Assembly (NCBI GenBank): GCA_963693305.1
Contig: OY855914.1
Span: 19,763,472-19,827,471, forward strand
Origin: Meandrina meandrites
Taxonomy: Eukaryota > Cnidaria > Anthozoa > Scleractinia > Meandrinidae
Reading direction: 5' to 3'
Length of the DNA stretch: 64,000 bases
Made by a program: the position numbers and the translations under genes
The notes under the pieces: model-generated
Database searches by the model: none
What the model was told of the DNA's origin: nothing
What the model saw: the letters and a program-made list of their open reading frames with translations, nothing else
In this document: positions 10,581-20,990 of the stretch, piece after piece
Numbering within the stretch: the stretch's first letter is position 1
How the letters are laid out: each line of letters begins with the position of its first letter

Positions 10581-13500
10581 TCAGTCCTCTTCATCAGATG
10601 ATTCAGATTCCTCATTTTCAGGGCCAAGACCTCTAGCTAACCGTCTTTTATGCTTTTCAAGCCAATGAAAAAAGTCAATCAGGTTCAATTTCTCTCTGAT
10701 ACTCTTACACATTTCTGTAAAGGAAGGATGAGGTTCATGTGGGGGATTACAATTAAAGGGCTTAAGTGATCTTAGATCAGTTAACATAATCCCGTCATCT
10801 CTCACAGAACTTTTCTTTGTGTGGGCTGTTGACTCAGGCTTCACATTAGAACTTTCATCAAAGGCAGAAAGGGATTCACTGACCCCAGTAACTGACATGG
10901 AACCACGAAGGACAGACTTTTCAGTCTTGTTAGCCCCCATTGCGGTGATCATAGTTTTTGTGTCTTTGATGTTATGCTCCATCTCCAAATCATTAGGCAT
11001 GTTTTCTCCAATTTTTCCTCTCTTGTTGGTCATCCTCCCCCAAATTACACGTTCAGACATCTGATGTGTTAGCAAGCACTTGGTTAAAGTCAGGAAATAC
11101 ATGCCTTCAATAGCATACTTTGACAAATTGTTACTAGCTTTAAAAAGCCACATGAGATACTTCCAGGTTGTCATAAGTCTATACCCATCACCTTCATGAA
11201 CTGTGTCGTTGAGTTGCATAAGAACCACAAAAAGCTCGATCAGACAGAGGCCATAATTCTGCACCTTGTAATCAACAGTGACTCCCAAATGAAAAACATA
11301 GTAGTTTACAAACTGTTCAAGTACTTTATCAAAGTGTTGTTTCTTAACCTCAATGCTTGCATTCTGTTCTGGCATGTTTTTGGTTGGCAGACTCTCAAGG
11401 GACTCCATGCCAAAGAACTCTAGGAATGCCTCTACCAGGTAGACTCGTCCCACTGAAGTAAAGAATTTCTCATACGCTTCAGGGTTGTTTTTAACAGTTG
11501 CTGGAACGTTGTAACGCATGATCCTCTCTCTGAAGTACTTCAAGGTGCCAATTTCACGTGAAGAGCTCTGCTTCATCAGGACACCATTAATTATCTGAAA
11601 ATAAATTAAAGTACTTTTTGTAATGCTGGCATTGACCTCAGAACAGTAAATTTATTCAGAAAAAAAATGTAACCACTGTCACATTATTTGCTACAATACT
11701 AATAACGCTGTTGCAAGAGTATTGCTAATTTAAGTAGTTATAAGGAGATTAATCCATTTTTTTTCTTCATGTGATATTTCCTATTTTCCTGGGTGGGTCA
11801 ACATTGTTTTGTCGACTGAGATTCTAATGTTAGGTACTTATTCTTAGAATTGCAAAGTTCTTTTCATAGTACAATGTGTCTCTTTTGCATACAAAGTGGA
11901 CATCATGAAAGAAGCTTTACAGTATTATCACATTTACCTTTGGATATTTTTGTGATATTTGTTATTGCTACTCACAGTTAAGAATGCTTGCTTTGTATGA
12001 AACAGCTCTATCATATCAGGATATGTATGTTCTAGTCTGTCCTTAGCAGTGTGTGCACCAGCCCTTAGTTTGCGTCCTCCTGTAAATCGAACTCTGGTCA
12101 ACTGATCACCACCTATAATACAAGCAAAATACAGAAAATACAAGCATTATTTTGTTAGTGACTAAAGTTAAGTTTATTTTACATACTGACCTGAAGGGCA
12201 ATTGAAGTCAGCTGGAATGTAACTCTCTCTTTCTGACCCATCCTGAGCATTGGCAGCTTTGAATATGCCTTCGAATGTAGCTTCATGGTTTGCTAAGATG
12301 TCTACCACATCAGAATACTTCTTCTCATCCTTGAATTGAATGGGAAGTGGAAACACCTCTGACTTGGAACTCATTTCTTTTGTGTACTGGTGCATAATAT
12401 GCTGAGGCACCAATTTCTTTACTACTGCAAAATTGGGCTGTTTGAAAAACTCAAGAAATATTCTTCCAACTAGAACCTTGAAGTCAGAAGTGAGTTTTCT
12501 GACCTCCTCTTGAGTAAGAAGATAGTTCTCATTTGCAAAGTTCCTGATATCACCGAGTGGTTTGACATTGTCCAAGTGTCTGAAGTCAATTCTTTCAAAC
12601 ACTATAATGCTAGCAAACCAGTTGTGCTGCTTGTTTCTGTGATCTACTCTCATGTTCTTCACTGTTGTTTTGCAATTCAAATTGTCATTAACAGTATAAA
12701 ATTTCTTTCCCTGTTTCACTAGTTCAACAATTTTGTCATGAAAGTGCCCTCCCATTAAGTCCAGTAGATTGATCATGGAGGTGTGTGACAAGCATACCCG
12801 TTGCTTTTCGAAACGTCCATAGGTCTGAAAAATAAAGTAATGACATATAGGTGTGGTATGAACTGTGTGCTGGTGTATGGTTGTACTAAATTGCATCTTA
12901 TTTAATATTAGAAGCTGCATATCATCATCTATATTCCAATTTAATTTGAGTTTATAATCCACCTTCTCTTATGTTCATTTTGGCCTTTACTCAAAGAAAA
13001 AAGCTAGCTCATTGCTAATCTATTGGGCTGAGCAGCACATTCATTAGGTAAATTTCTAAATACTAAGCACTTAAATGGGACATTGCTTCAACCAGGTATG
13101 TAGCAGAAAGACCAAGGGGGGGGGGGGGGGGGGGGGGGGTTGTTGGGATTGGAATTGGTAGGTGGGGGAGGACAATTTAATACATTATAAAGATTTTTTA
13201 ACCTTAACAAATGCCCAGAATACATCTCAGAAAATAATTTTCTCTGCATGTCCATGACACAGAATCATGGTATTCATTCTTTGTACCAAGCTGAGCTGTT
13301 GATTAGCCTGATGCATCATAACTGCATATGCAAGACCAATGGCTGGTATCCTGCTTTCTCCCTTTTTCGTTTTGTTTACTGTCTCCCGGTGTGCTGGTAT
13401 GCATATTGTTGAAATGAAATCGATAACATCCGGGCACCTCTTCTGACCTTCTTCAAGAATCTTTAACCAGGAAAAGGTTTTAAAGGCATAGTAACTCTTT

Positions 13501-15130
13501 TCTTTAAGAACAGAAGGCTTCCCACCCTTCTCAGTCTTTCCCAGATTCTCACACTGAAGTGCAACATCCAACATAAATTTCCTTTTCAGAGGATCTCTTA
13601 GAGATGACGCCCATATTGCATCTGTAAGTATTTCAGAGCTTCTCAGTGACAGAACATGGCTTAGCTGGTAAACTTCACTCTCTGATATGATGTGATGTTT
13701 ATTGAACTAGAAAAACATGTTAAAACTAATTAATAATTAAAATTAAAGAGTACATACAACGCTGAAAATATTCTTTGAAATAATATCATTTTATCCCAAG
13801 AGGTATCAATCAAACTGACTGTGAGAAAGCTCTTCTCTTACAACACTCTGGGAGCATAATTTTAATGTAATGCATGTTTATTTACCTTTGGGTTCTTGAG
13901 ACCTGCCTTGTCTAAAGAAAAACCTTGAATTGGTTGGGGGATTTTGGTTGGCTGGTTGAGTAAAACGGTCTGTGTAAAATAAATAAAGAATGGACAAATG
14001 AATTAGCTATATACTTTTGCCCAAGTAAAATAAAATTTGACGAATTCAATTACCTTTGGGTTCAAGCTTACTCCTTCATGTAAAGGTAAGGACTGAACCT
14101 GCTGGACTTTGGTTACCTGATTGGATGACATTACCTGTAAATAAAGAACCAAAAATTAAATTAAAGTTTGGAGGTGTCATAAAATGGGTTCTTGAGACCT
14201 GCCTTGTGTAAAGAAAAACCTTGAATTGGTTGGGGGATTTCGGTTGGCTGGTTGAGTAAAACAGTCTGTGTAAAATAAAAAAGATAAAGAATCGACAAAT
14301 TAAATAGCTACATACTTCAGTGTTGGCCAGGTAAAATGAAATTTGACGAATTTAATTACCTTCGGGTTCGTGCTTACTGCTTGTAAAGGTAAAGACTGAG
14401 TTTGTTGGGCTTTAGTTAGCTGATTGGATGACATTGCCTGTGTAAATAAAGATTGGAAAGTTTAGTTAGAATCTGGTTTATGCAGCTTACCTCAGCTGTC
14501 GTGATTCTTACCGGCTTTGGGTTTTTGCCCGGTTCTTTGTGAAAGACTTTTATCGGCGTTGGGATTCTGGATGCTTTTACTTGCGAGGAAACTACATTCT
14601 GAAATGCACATCAGAATACAAATTAAAACAAAAAGCACTTACACAGCTTTTATTCTTTAAAACAAGTATGGGCTAAAAGTTGACTGATCAGTTACCTCTT
14701 TTTCTTGTAATGCGGCATTATCACTCTGCTGGTTTTGATCGAACGATAAACTCTTTCTAAATGAAGCAGTCACCATGGTGCACGGCTGCTTTCGTGGCTT
14801 TTCGGTGCTTGTTGGACTATTTACACTCCGATACCTTTTCTTGGTAATTTGTTCTCGTTCAAAAGCTTTCTGTGCAGTCTTACACTTTAAGGCAAACGCT
14901 TCAACGTTTTTGTTTAGACGAATAAGTTTCTCGTAACAACTTCTGCAACAGAACTTGGGAAGTTCGTCTGTTTCTAATACCACAATTTCACACAGTTTAA
15001 AAATAATCCTCTTCAACTCTAAAGATTTTCCGGCGTCGCTAAAAAAATAATTTTTTCTTATCGCTGTCTCAGCGCACAACCGGCATTTTCCTTTCAAATT
15101 ATCGCATGACTTCTGTGCTGCTGTATCCAT
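10581..15130 (-). CDS. Academ-type transposase, multi-exon, with N-terminal ZAD-like zinc finger (probably disrupted)
   Basis: Exons on the minus strand, with GT/AG borders that keep frame: 15130-14696, 14598-14491, 14437-14360, 14134-14054, 13969-13886, 13706-13227, 12824-12191, 12112-11976 and 11594-10581. Start is ATG at 15130 (MDTAAQKSC). Residues 16/19 and 62/65 give CRLC and CRSC, a ZAD-like C4 finger. Further on: IPAIGLAYAVMMHQ, LSLVQRMNT, RVCLSHTSMINLLD, KVLVGRIFLEF, GGDQLTRVRF (a likely catalytic Asp region) and an acidic tail ESESSDEED. About 1000 codons overall, as expected for Academ. Oddities: the 13706-13227 exon runs into TGA with no GT donor before it, and the exon pair at 14.4-13.9 kb is duplicated with one copy missing its donor. 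It would cut and join transposon ends in the nucleus. DDE residues were not aligned, so the catalytic assignment is inference. Confidence 0.78.
13116..13139. repeat. G homopolymer (24 nt) in transposase intron
   Basis: An uninterrupted run of G lies in the intron between the 13706-13227 and 12824-12191 exons. It is likely polymorphic in length and could form G-quadruplexes on the plus strand. Confidence 0.9.
13886..14437 (-). repeat. Tandemly duplicated exon pair inside the transposase gene
   Basis: Two units of about 300 bp each hold exon A and exon B. Exon A copies are 14437-14360 (MSSNQLTKAQQTQSLPL) and 14134-14054 (MSSNQVTKVQQVQSLPL). Exon B copies are 14265 to about 14185 (TVLLNQPTEIPQPIQGFSL) and 13969-13886 (TVLLNQPTKIPQPIQGFSL). 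Introns are duplicated too. The first exon B copy lost the AAAG/GTAAAT donor present in the second, so it can only be skipped or mis-spliced. Confidence 0.85.
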
Positions 15131-15334
15131 GATGCGGACATGTTTCTTGTTTACCCATCTCAAACTTGCCGGGAACTCACCACGAAAGACCGCGAGTCGA
15201 CCGCGATAATTGCCGCCGCGAAACAACCAATCACCGTTCAGGTTTTATCGAGGGAGCCCTTTTTACAGAAGCCAATGAAAAATGGCGTAGTATCGAACTT
15301 TCCCAGATCTCACTTTTTCCGCGTCTGACAGAGT

Positions 15335-15354
15335 GAGATCTGGGTACGAGATTA
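15335..15354 (-). repeat. Right terminal inverted repeat of the 7.8-kb transposon
   Basis: The exact reverse complement of 7557-7576. A second inverted segment, ATCGAACTTTCCCAGATCTC at 15292-15311, mirrors the subterminal motif of the left end. Confidence 0.9.
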
Positions 15355-15363
15355 ATGAATATG
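15355..15363 (+). repeat. Target-site duplication, right (ATGAATATG)
   Basis: Identical to 7548-7556 and immediately outside the right terminal repeat. Confidence 0.9.
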
Positions 15364-15452
15364 TAATATAAGATTGATAAAACAATAAACATTTGACAAT
15401 TTTAGATCATTTTATTTATTTTCAGTCGTATCCTAAGCTTTGGCTACCTGTG

Positions 15453-15657
15453 GTTCTAGGTCTCAGAAAACGTATTCGCATTTGTTTTCTGTAACAAGTG
15501 ACACACAAGTGATGAAATCTACCAATTGTTACAAAATTTGTCCGCTAAGGGCCAATTCGCACTAGCGGACAAATTTTGTAACAATTGGTAGATTTCATCA
15601 CTTGTGTGTCACTTGTTACAGTAAAGAAGTGCGAATACGTTTTCTGAGACCTAGAAC
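15453..15657. repeat. 205-bp palindrome built around a MITE tip
   Basis: Arms of about 94 bp share GTAACAAGTGACACACAAGT and ACCAATTGTTACAAAATTTG. Their loop is the element tip AAGGGCCAATTCGCACT. The outermost parts (GTTCTAGGTCTCAGAAAACG) are also inverted, with a few mismatches at 15478-15492. This looks like an end of the element at 15546-16362 that has been inverted and duplicated. Confidence 0.9.
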
Positions 15658-16362
15658 TTGTCCAAGAATTCAGGAAAACAAAGAAGCAGTTGTCTTTTGA
15701 TTGGTCCGCGTTACACGGGCGATACATTTTGTCAAACAATCGCAAAAACAAGTGCGAATGACTTGTTGGACAAGGGCAAATTTTGTCAAAACGGACAAAT
15801 CTTCAAAGCGGCCGATGTCCTGCCTCGAGGCAGGACAACTCATGACAAGTCGCATTCCAAAGCCCCTCGTAATGCCAGGTAACAATACGTTGTTGATTGG
15901 GTATTGTGTTTGGTCTGGATTGTACTAAAAACAACAAGCGAAATTTTTCCACGATAGGCGGCAAAACATGTTTGTGTGCCGAGGTGAGGTCGTTGGAAGG
16001 ATGGTAATTCCGGGGTTGGAACAAAAGAATGCGGAGGGAATCAGTTTGCGCCGATAAATGGAGGGGAAAAGAAATAGTTTTTTTTTTACGACATTTTCCC
16101 CGCACGAGCACAAAAACATCAGTACACGCGCACTCGTTTTAAATTTTTTCACCACGTGGACCTGCCTGATTATTTGATGTTTGCACAAGACGACCCTGCC
16201 GAGAAATGTACAAGGATGCCAGAAGCACGTGCAGAGCTATTGTAATAATAATTACACCTTTTGTTTTCTTCAAAATGTCTCTGACTTGTCGCGACAATTT
16301 TGTTTTTGTCAAAAATGTTATGATATTTAAAACTTGTCCGCTAGTGCGAATCGGCCCTAATT
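15546..16362 (-). mobile_element. Non-autonomous inverted-repeat element, TIR AGGGCC(A/G)ATTCGCACTAG
   Basis: The left tip (AAGGGCCAATTCGCACTAGC at 15546) and right tip (GCTAGTGCGAATCGGCCCT ending at 16362) are inverted. The interior has scattered subterminal words TTGTC and GTGCGAAT. No credible ORF is present. The right half is the mate of 5330-5745. It may be a single MITE or the right end of a larger composite; no single clean target duplication was found. Confidence 0.65.
15945..16362 (-). repeat. Long inverted arm, right (pairs with 5330-5745)
   Basis: Its reverse complement follows 5330-5745 closely with scattered substitutions and small indels, from the tip CTTGTCCGCTAGTGCGAATC inward to GGCGGCAAAACATG. 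Confidence 0.85.
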
Positions 16363-16643
16363 TAATATTCTTTTCAAAATCTAGAAATGAACATACCGCT
16401 AACTCCACTAAGCAAAGCACACAATTTTAAATCAAACATTTAATAGTCAATGTCTAAATTGAAAAAAGTGATTAAAGCTAGGAAGGTTGAATGCGGCATG
16501 AAGGTACGCTATTTATAATTTACGCCGGGAAAGATCTCAAAACTGACAAAACTTGAAATTCGTTTATAAATGAAGTATAAACAGATTCTCACAGTATAAC
16601 AGTTGTATTAGGGAAGGGAGAGTATCGACTATACAGTTGTATA

Positions 16644-16990
16644 CAGGGACGGCGGAGTAAATATTCATAAATTATAAATGACAACATAATAAAACAAGAA
16701 AAAGAAAAGAAAAAACAACCAAAAGAAACAAAAAACAAAACAAACTTATCAAAGCATCATGAAAATACATGTGATTTTATACCTGATTCAGATTTATTTT
16801 TTGACGAAATATCTCGTGGAGAATGCTGGAAATAGCATTTACGAGACTCTAGATTTCAAAATTTTCTGGGGGAGCATGCCCCCAGACCCCTCTAGTGGCT
16901 TTCGCGTTCGGCGGTCGCTTCTGTGAACATCACCTTAAAAATTCTATTTTTTTTAGCCTCCATACTTCAAATTGCGCTCCGCCGTCCCTG
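16644..16990. mobile_element. MITE with CAGGGACGGCGGAG ends and GTATA target duplication
   Basis: The termini CAGGGACGGCGGAG and CTCCGCCGTCCCTG are perfectly inverted. GTATA flanks both sides (16639-16643, 16991-16995). The interior is A-rich without an ORF. CAGGG ends recall hAT elements, but a 5-bp duplication is shorter than the usual 8 bp, so the superfamily is left open. Confidence 0.75.
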
Positions 16991-17008
16991 GTATAGTCAA
17001 TGGCTAAG

Positions 17009-17065
17009 ATATCCGTCTAAGATATCCGTTGTGGCTAAGATATCCGGCTAAGATATCCGTTGTGT
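17009..17065. repeat. Short tandem repeat, GGCTAAGATATCC units
   Basis: Four near-identical units of CTAAGATATCCG with short variable joins directly abut the LRP exon remnant. The unit resembles the remnant's own first bases (TATCTTAGCC on the minus strand), so the array probably grew by slippage from exon sequence. Confidence 0.8.
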
Positions 17066-17090
17066 TTGATACCAACAAACATGGAGGACT
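17060..17090 (-). pseudogene. Remnant of a second LRP-like exon
   Basis: The minus strand reads PPCLLVSNTTDILA, almost identical to the first codons of the exon starting at 2515 (PPCLLISNTTDILA), and is preceded by an AG in the same place. The frame then runs into the GGCTAAGATATCC array and stops. It is the only coding trace of a duplicated LRP unit whose flanks are recognisable at 4738-5050 and about 18020-18090. Confidence 0.8.
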
Positions 17091-17340
17091 GCTGATAAGG
17101 CAGCTAAGAAGAAAAAGTCAAATGTGTTGAATAAAACCGAAAACTGTGAGACTGAATTTTACAAATGGTCGAGTATCCTCTTATTTGTGTTTTGACAGCT
17201 TTAAATTCGAGAAATATAATTTGGCAACTTCTGTGAAGAAATCAGTTTTAATCATAGAAGAAATAATAAACACACTGCAGTGACAAACATGGTAAGACAA
17301 CGGATGTCGGAAAAATAACTTTGATTTTTAAAACTTGGCG

Positions 17341-17383
17341 TTTCGTATGCTACAGCATACATCTTCAGAAGTGACCGCTCACT
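17341..17383 (-). ncRNA. Hammerhead-ribozyme-like motif, possibly of a Penelope-like element
   Basis: On the minus strand CTGAAGA (17368-17362) is followed by a 6-bp hairpin GTATGC-TGTA-GCATAC and then GAAA (17344-17341), the order of a hammerhead core with stem II. Just upstream AGTGA-GCGG-TCACT (17383-17370) could be stem I. One extra U separates the core from stem II, and I could not find a convincing stem III or cleavage triplet. Hammerheads of this kind are known in Penelope-like retroelements. No reverse transcriptase is visible nearby, so this would be an isolated fragment or a chance match. Confidence 0.35.
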
Positions 17384-18109
17384 ATAGATATCCCAGAAAA
17401 GATCGGGCCTTGTCGGGGAATATCTAGTCTGTCACGCAGACGTTTTTCGGGGAGATTGGATTACTCTCCCTTCCCTAAAAAACGACTGCATAGGAAGCTA
17501 GGCAATATCTGGCAGTGCTACATCTCAAAATGTCTTGTCGGGTCTAGTAAGTTAGTGTACGGTGGACCAAGACATTCTGTCGGGGCTGGTTGGTGTCGAT
17601 GTAGTCACTCGAGCAAGCATCATTTTCAAACAGGAGCACAACATTGTCGAACAGGAGCACGACAAAAAACGGCTGGTGTGCGGCAAGCTGATGGCCTGAC
17701 AAATTTTGATCCGATTTACTCCAATAAAAATTCTCCTGTTCTACAAAGAAATCGGGCAGTGTACGGCGGGGCTTTACTACATTTTTTATGTGGTTTTAAG
17801 AGCGTGCACTATGATTTTCTGCTCGACAAAAATTGTGGTAGCACCTCTAATCAGAAACGAAAAGGAGTTTCAGCTCTTTAATCTCGTTTCACCAAATTGG
17901 TATTCCAGAGAAAGCTACCAAAATATATTTTTCTTCAATATGGTCAATTTTGCGGTAAACTAATACCTTAAATATAATAGTTTGATAATAAAATAGGCAA
18001 AATGGCTGGTTTCCAGACATTAGCAGGAGTTTTCTTGTTTTTAGTTCAACAAACTCGCCGTATGCATACAGGTCTCCAATTATGGGAAACGTAATTAAAC
18101 AAACACAAT

Positions 18110-19800
18110 GAACCAAAAGCGGAAACTCGAAGCAAATACGCGTAGGCGGCGCTAAGAAGAATAAAACGCGAGTGACCAAGTCGCGGTTGGTTTTCTCTCT
18201 GCATCTGGTAGGTTGAGTGGTTGGTGCATGTCTTTACACAATGTAAAGCCAATTACGAAGGATAGTAACACAAAAGGAAGGCAGTTATGAAGTACTCTCG
18301 ACACCGGATTATAAAATTCTATAGTCTAACCCATCCAAGCAGAACACGCGCCTGCCACTTTGACTTCGTTTGCCTTCCAAGGCCGTGGGAAAAAATAAGC
18401 CATGCATGCCAAACGCCCCTCGTAAGTGGAATTACAGGTTTAAAACTTCCTGTTTACGCCTGTTTTACCGGTTTAACGAGCACGCCATGTTATGTATGTG
18501 CATGTTTTAGGAAACAGTAATTAAATTGCAAAAGGGCGCGACAGTGGCGGCTCTAGGTGTATTACAATGGAATCTCGATTTCTCGAACCCTAGATAATTC
18601 TAACATCCGGATAATTCAAACTAAAAGTCATTTCCCTTCCGATCGTCAAACACTGCAATTTTACCCTCAATTTCTAAAACTCTCCGCCTTCTCAAATCAA
18701 TCTTCTTTCCTTTGAGGCTCGAGGTATCGGGGTACCAATGCAATTATCTCCTGATTGTTCCGATATTTTTAGTGCAGGAATATTTTTGACACAAAATACG
18801 CGACTGCGGCCATATACACAATGTCAATGCAAACTCTACATACCTGCACAAACGCTTATACAAGGATTCTGAATCAGCGTTAACAAGGGCAGCGTGCAAA
18901 TCCACCAGATGGTATTCATGACAGTCGCAAATACTGTAGTCCTTGTATGAAACAATAAAACAACAATGTCAGCTGGCGTACGTTCCACAGCCTGTTGTTA
19001 CAAAGTTGACAAGAAAATCGACGTACCCTTACCAAAAATTAGCAGCACAAAAGTACAAGGCACTAATTGACTATTTTTGTGGACAAACTTGAAGGACCAT
19101 ACTACATTTCCGGCAATCGCGTAATAATCCACTTTGTTACGTAAGAATGCCAAATTTTATCAGAAAGGCATGAATTGCCAACCAAGTGCTTGCCCCGGAA
19201 CACAAAATTTTCTTCACTTATGGAAACAGCAAAGTACTTAGACAAGAGTGAACCACATATTAAGAAGTAGATGCCAAGTTTGTAACCAACGTCAGCTTCG
19301 TAGTTCTATGCCTGTTCTGAATGCTTATGACATCGTCGCGTAATCTGATTTTCACATAAAAAATCAACTTCAGACTTTCAATTTTCAATTGTAAGATCAG
19401 TTATGTCAAGGGAGTTTCCCTTTCCATGACGTATTTGTAACTTATTTATAGCATGGTACATTGCATTTCGGTAAGATGTTATTGTGGTCTTCAAATGATC
19501 ATCTGTATGCATCCTATCATATGAAAAAGCTTGTGTAATTAAAGATCCGACAATCTTTTAGTTCTTAAAGTGCAAAAGAAATGAAATGTAGTGTTGTTTT
19601 CAAAGCAGCAAATTTATTCATATGTGCAATTCACACGCTGTTCTTAATAAGCTATCATGATCCATTGACCCCATTTTCGAACAACACATAACCAGAACAA
19701 CTAAATTAAAACTTAACTAAGAAGGAATGAAAGAAATTTTCTCTTGTATTAGCAGAATCATTAAACAAGGTAATAAATTTGTATAAGTCGACCAATCCGA
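18110..19800. other. Gene-free interval
   Basis: No exon or gene was recognised. Near 18562-18600 the words TACAATGGAATCTCGATTTC and TCGAACCC resemble the end of a pogo/Tigger-type mariner element, but no matching second end was found. Confidence 0.4.
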
Positions 19801-19811
19801 GTTTTTTTTCT

Positions 19812-20990
19812 TCGGATAATACATGAGTTTCCGCTCATTTCATTTATTCCATACGTCATGCATCCTTGCTATTCATTTAAATCTTCAACCATCCAAACCT
19901 TTTGCATATTTCGTAGTTTAATTCTTACTTATTTATTCACAAAGTGTCCTTAACTTTTATCAGCAACAATGCCCTGGGGGGCTACTCAAAACGTTTTTAT
20001 ACGGGGAGGCTCCGCCCCGAGGTCCAAGCTCTTACCTTTAATATACAATTTTTGACGCGGGGTAGTGTCAGCATTGTTGCCGGCAGATTGATACGAGTCA
20101 AAGATTGCGGGCGGCCACTCGATCGATCAACTACTTGGTTTAATTGAAAGAAAGGGCCATGGGAAGGTGGCTTTTAAAAAATCGAAAGTCACCATAACAA
20201 CCACAAATTTTGACACATGTATCAGTGGCCCTTGTTGATGTAGTATTTTCTCTGTTTTCCAGCTGGTGCTAAACTACGTAGTACATGTTTGTACCTTTTC
20301 TTCGGATGAAATGTACTTCGTTCAAAGAGATGGTTAAGTTTGGGGTCGGGTGACTGACAAAATAAAACCTCAAGCGAATTATGGACAGGGATAGCCCCAG
20401 GCACTTGGTTAAAAGACCGAACGTCAGGAGACTGGAAAATAAGATCAGAAAATTGTGGCTGCGCGGTATAACAGAATATTATGACATTCCGTGACTATGA
20501 AAAAAATTAATCATGAATAACTTCAGAAGGCATGAAACATATACATTTCGATACCAACAATTTCAACTTAACACTCATTGCTATTTGACGTATCCTATTC
20601 CATAACACATTCAGCACTTCTAAGCAACCCACCGCACGCAGGGCATCACACAGTTTTCTAGCAATTGCTTTTTGGGACCAGCTTTTTTAAGCAAGTTTAC
20701 TGTTCTGATTATTGTCCAAATTTCTAATATTCAGATAATACATGAGTTTTCGCTCATTTCATTTGTTCCATACGTCATGCATGCTTGCTATTCATTTAAA
20801 TCTTCAACCATCCAGAAAATTGTGTCTGCGCGGTATAACAGTTTATTACGAAATTCCGTGACTATGAAATAAATTAATCATGAATAATTAACTTCAGAAG
20901 GCATGAAACATATACATTTCGATCCCAACAATTTTGATTTAACACTCATTGCTATTTGACGTATCCTATTCCATAACACATTCAGCGTTC
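19812..20990 (+). repeat. Direct duplication within an intergenic segment
   Basis: 19815-19898 recurs at 20730-20813 (ATACATGAGTTT, CGCTCATTTCATTT, CATACGTCATGCAT). 20455-20617 recurs at 20825-20990 (GCGCGGTATAACAG, CAGAAGGCATGAAACATATA, TTGACGTATCCTATTCCATA). In the second copy the two blocks are adjacent, so it looks like a rearranged or deleted duplicate. No gene is present. Confidence 0.8.

Larger units (their letters stand above)
7557..15354 (+). mobile_element. Complete helicase-encoding DNA transposon, AcademH-like (7.8 kb)
   Basis: Both ends carry the same 20-bp terminal inverted repeat, TAATCTCGTACCCAGATCTC. The element is flanked by a perfect 9-bp duplication. Next to each end is a further inverted segment, GAGATCTGG(A/G)AAAGTTCGAT, so the end region as a whole is an imperfect inverted repeat of about 60 bp containing an internal AGATCTC/GAGATCT hairpin. 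Inside are a plus-strand RecQ-like helicase gene and a convergent minus-strand multi-exon gene of about 1000 codons with a ZAD-like zinc finger. From general knowledge, the Academ superfamily has large multi-exon transposases, and its AcademH lineage adds a superfamily 2 helicase and makes roughly 9-10 bp target duplications. The assignment is inference from architecture. KDZ or another DDE superfamily is the alternative. A nested MITE, a large palindrome and broken reading frames suggest this copy is no longer autonomous. Confidence 0.82.

Noticed and set aside
17456..17881. 141-codon plus-strand ORF
   Set aside because: Low-complexity composition, overlapped by another frame, no family, beside a likely retroelement fragment.
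18562..18740. Candidate pogo/Tigger element
   Set aside because: Only one end resembles the family; no inverted partner or TA-flanked right border could be found.
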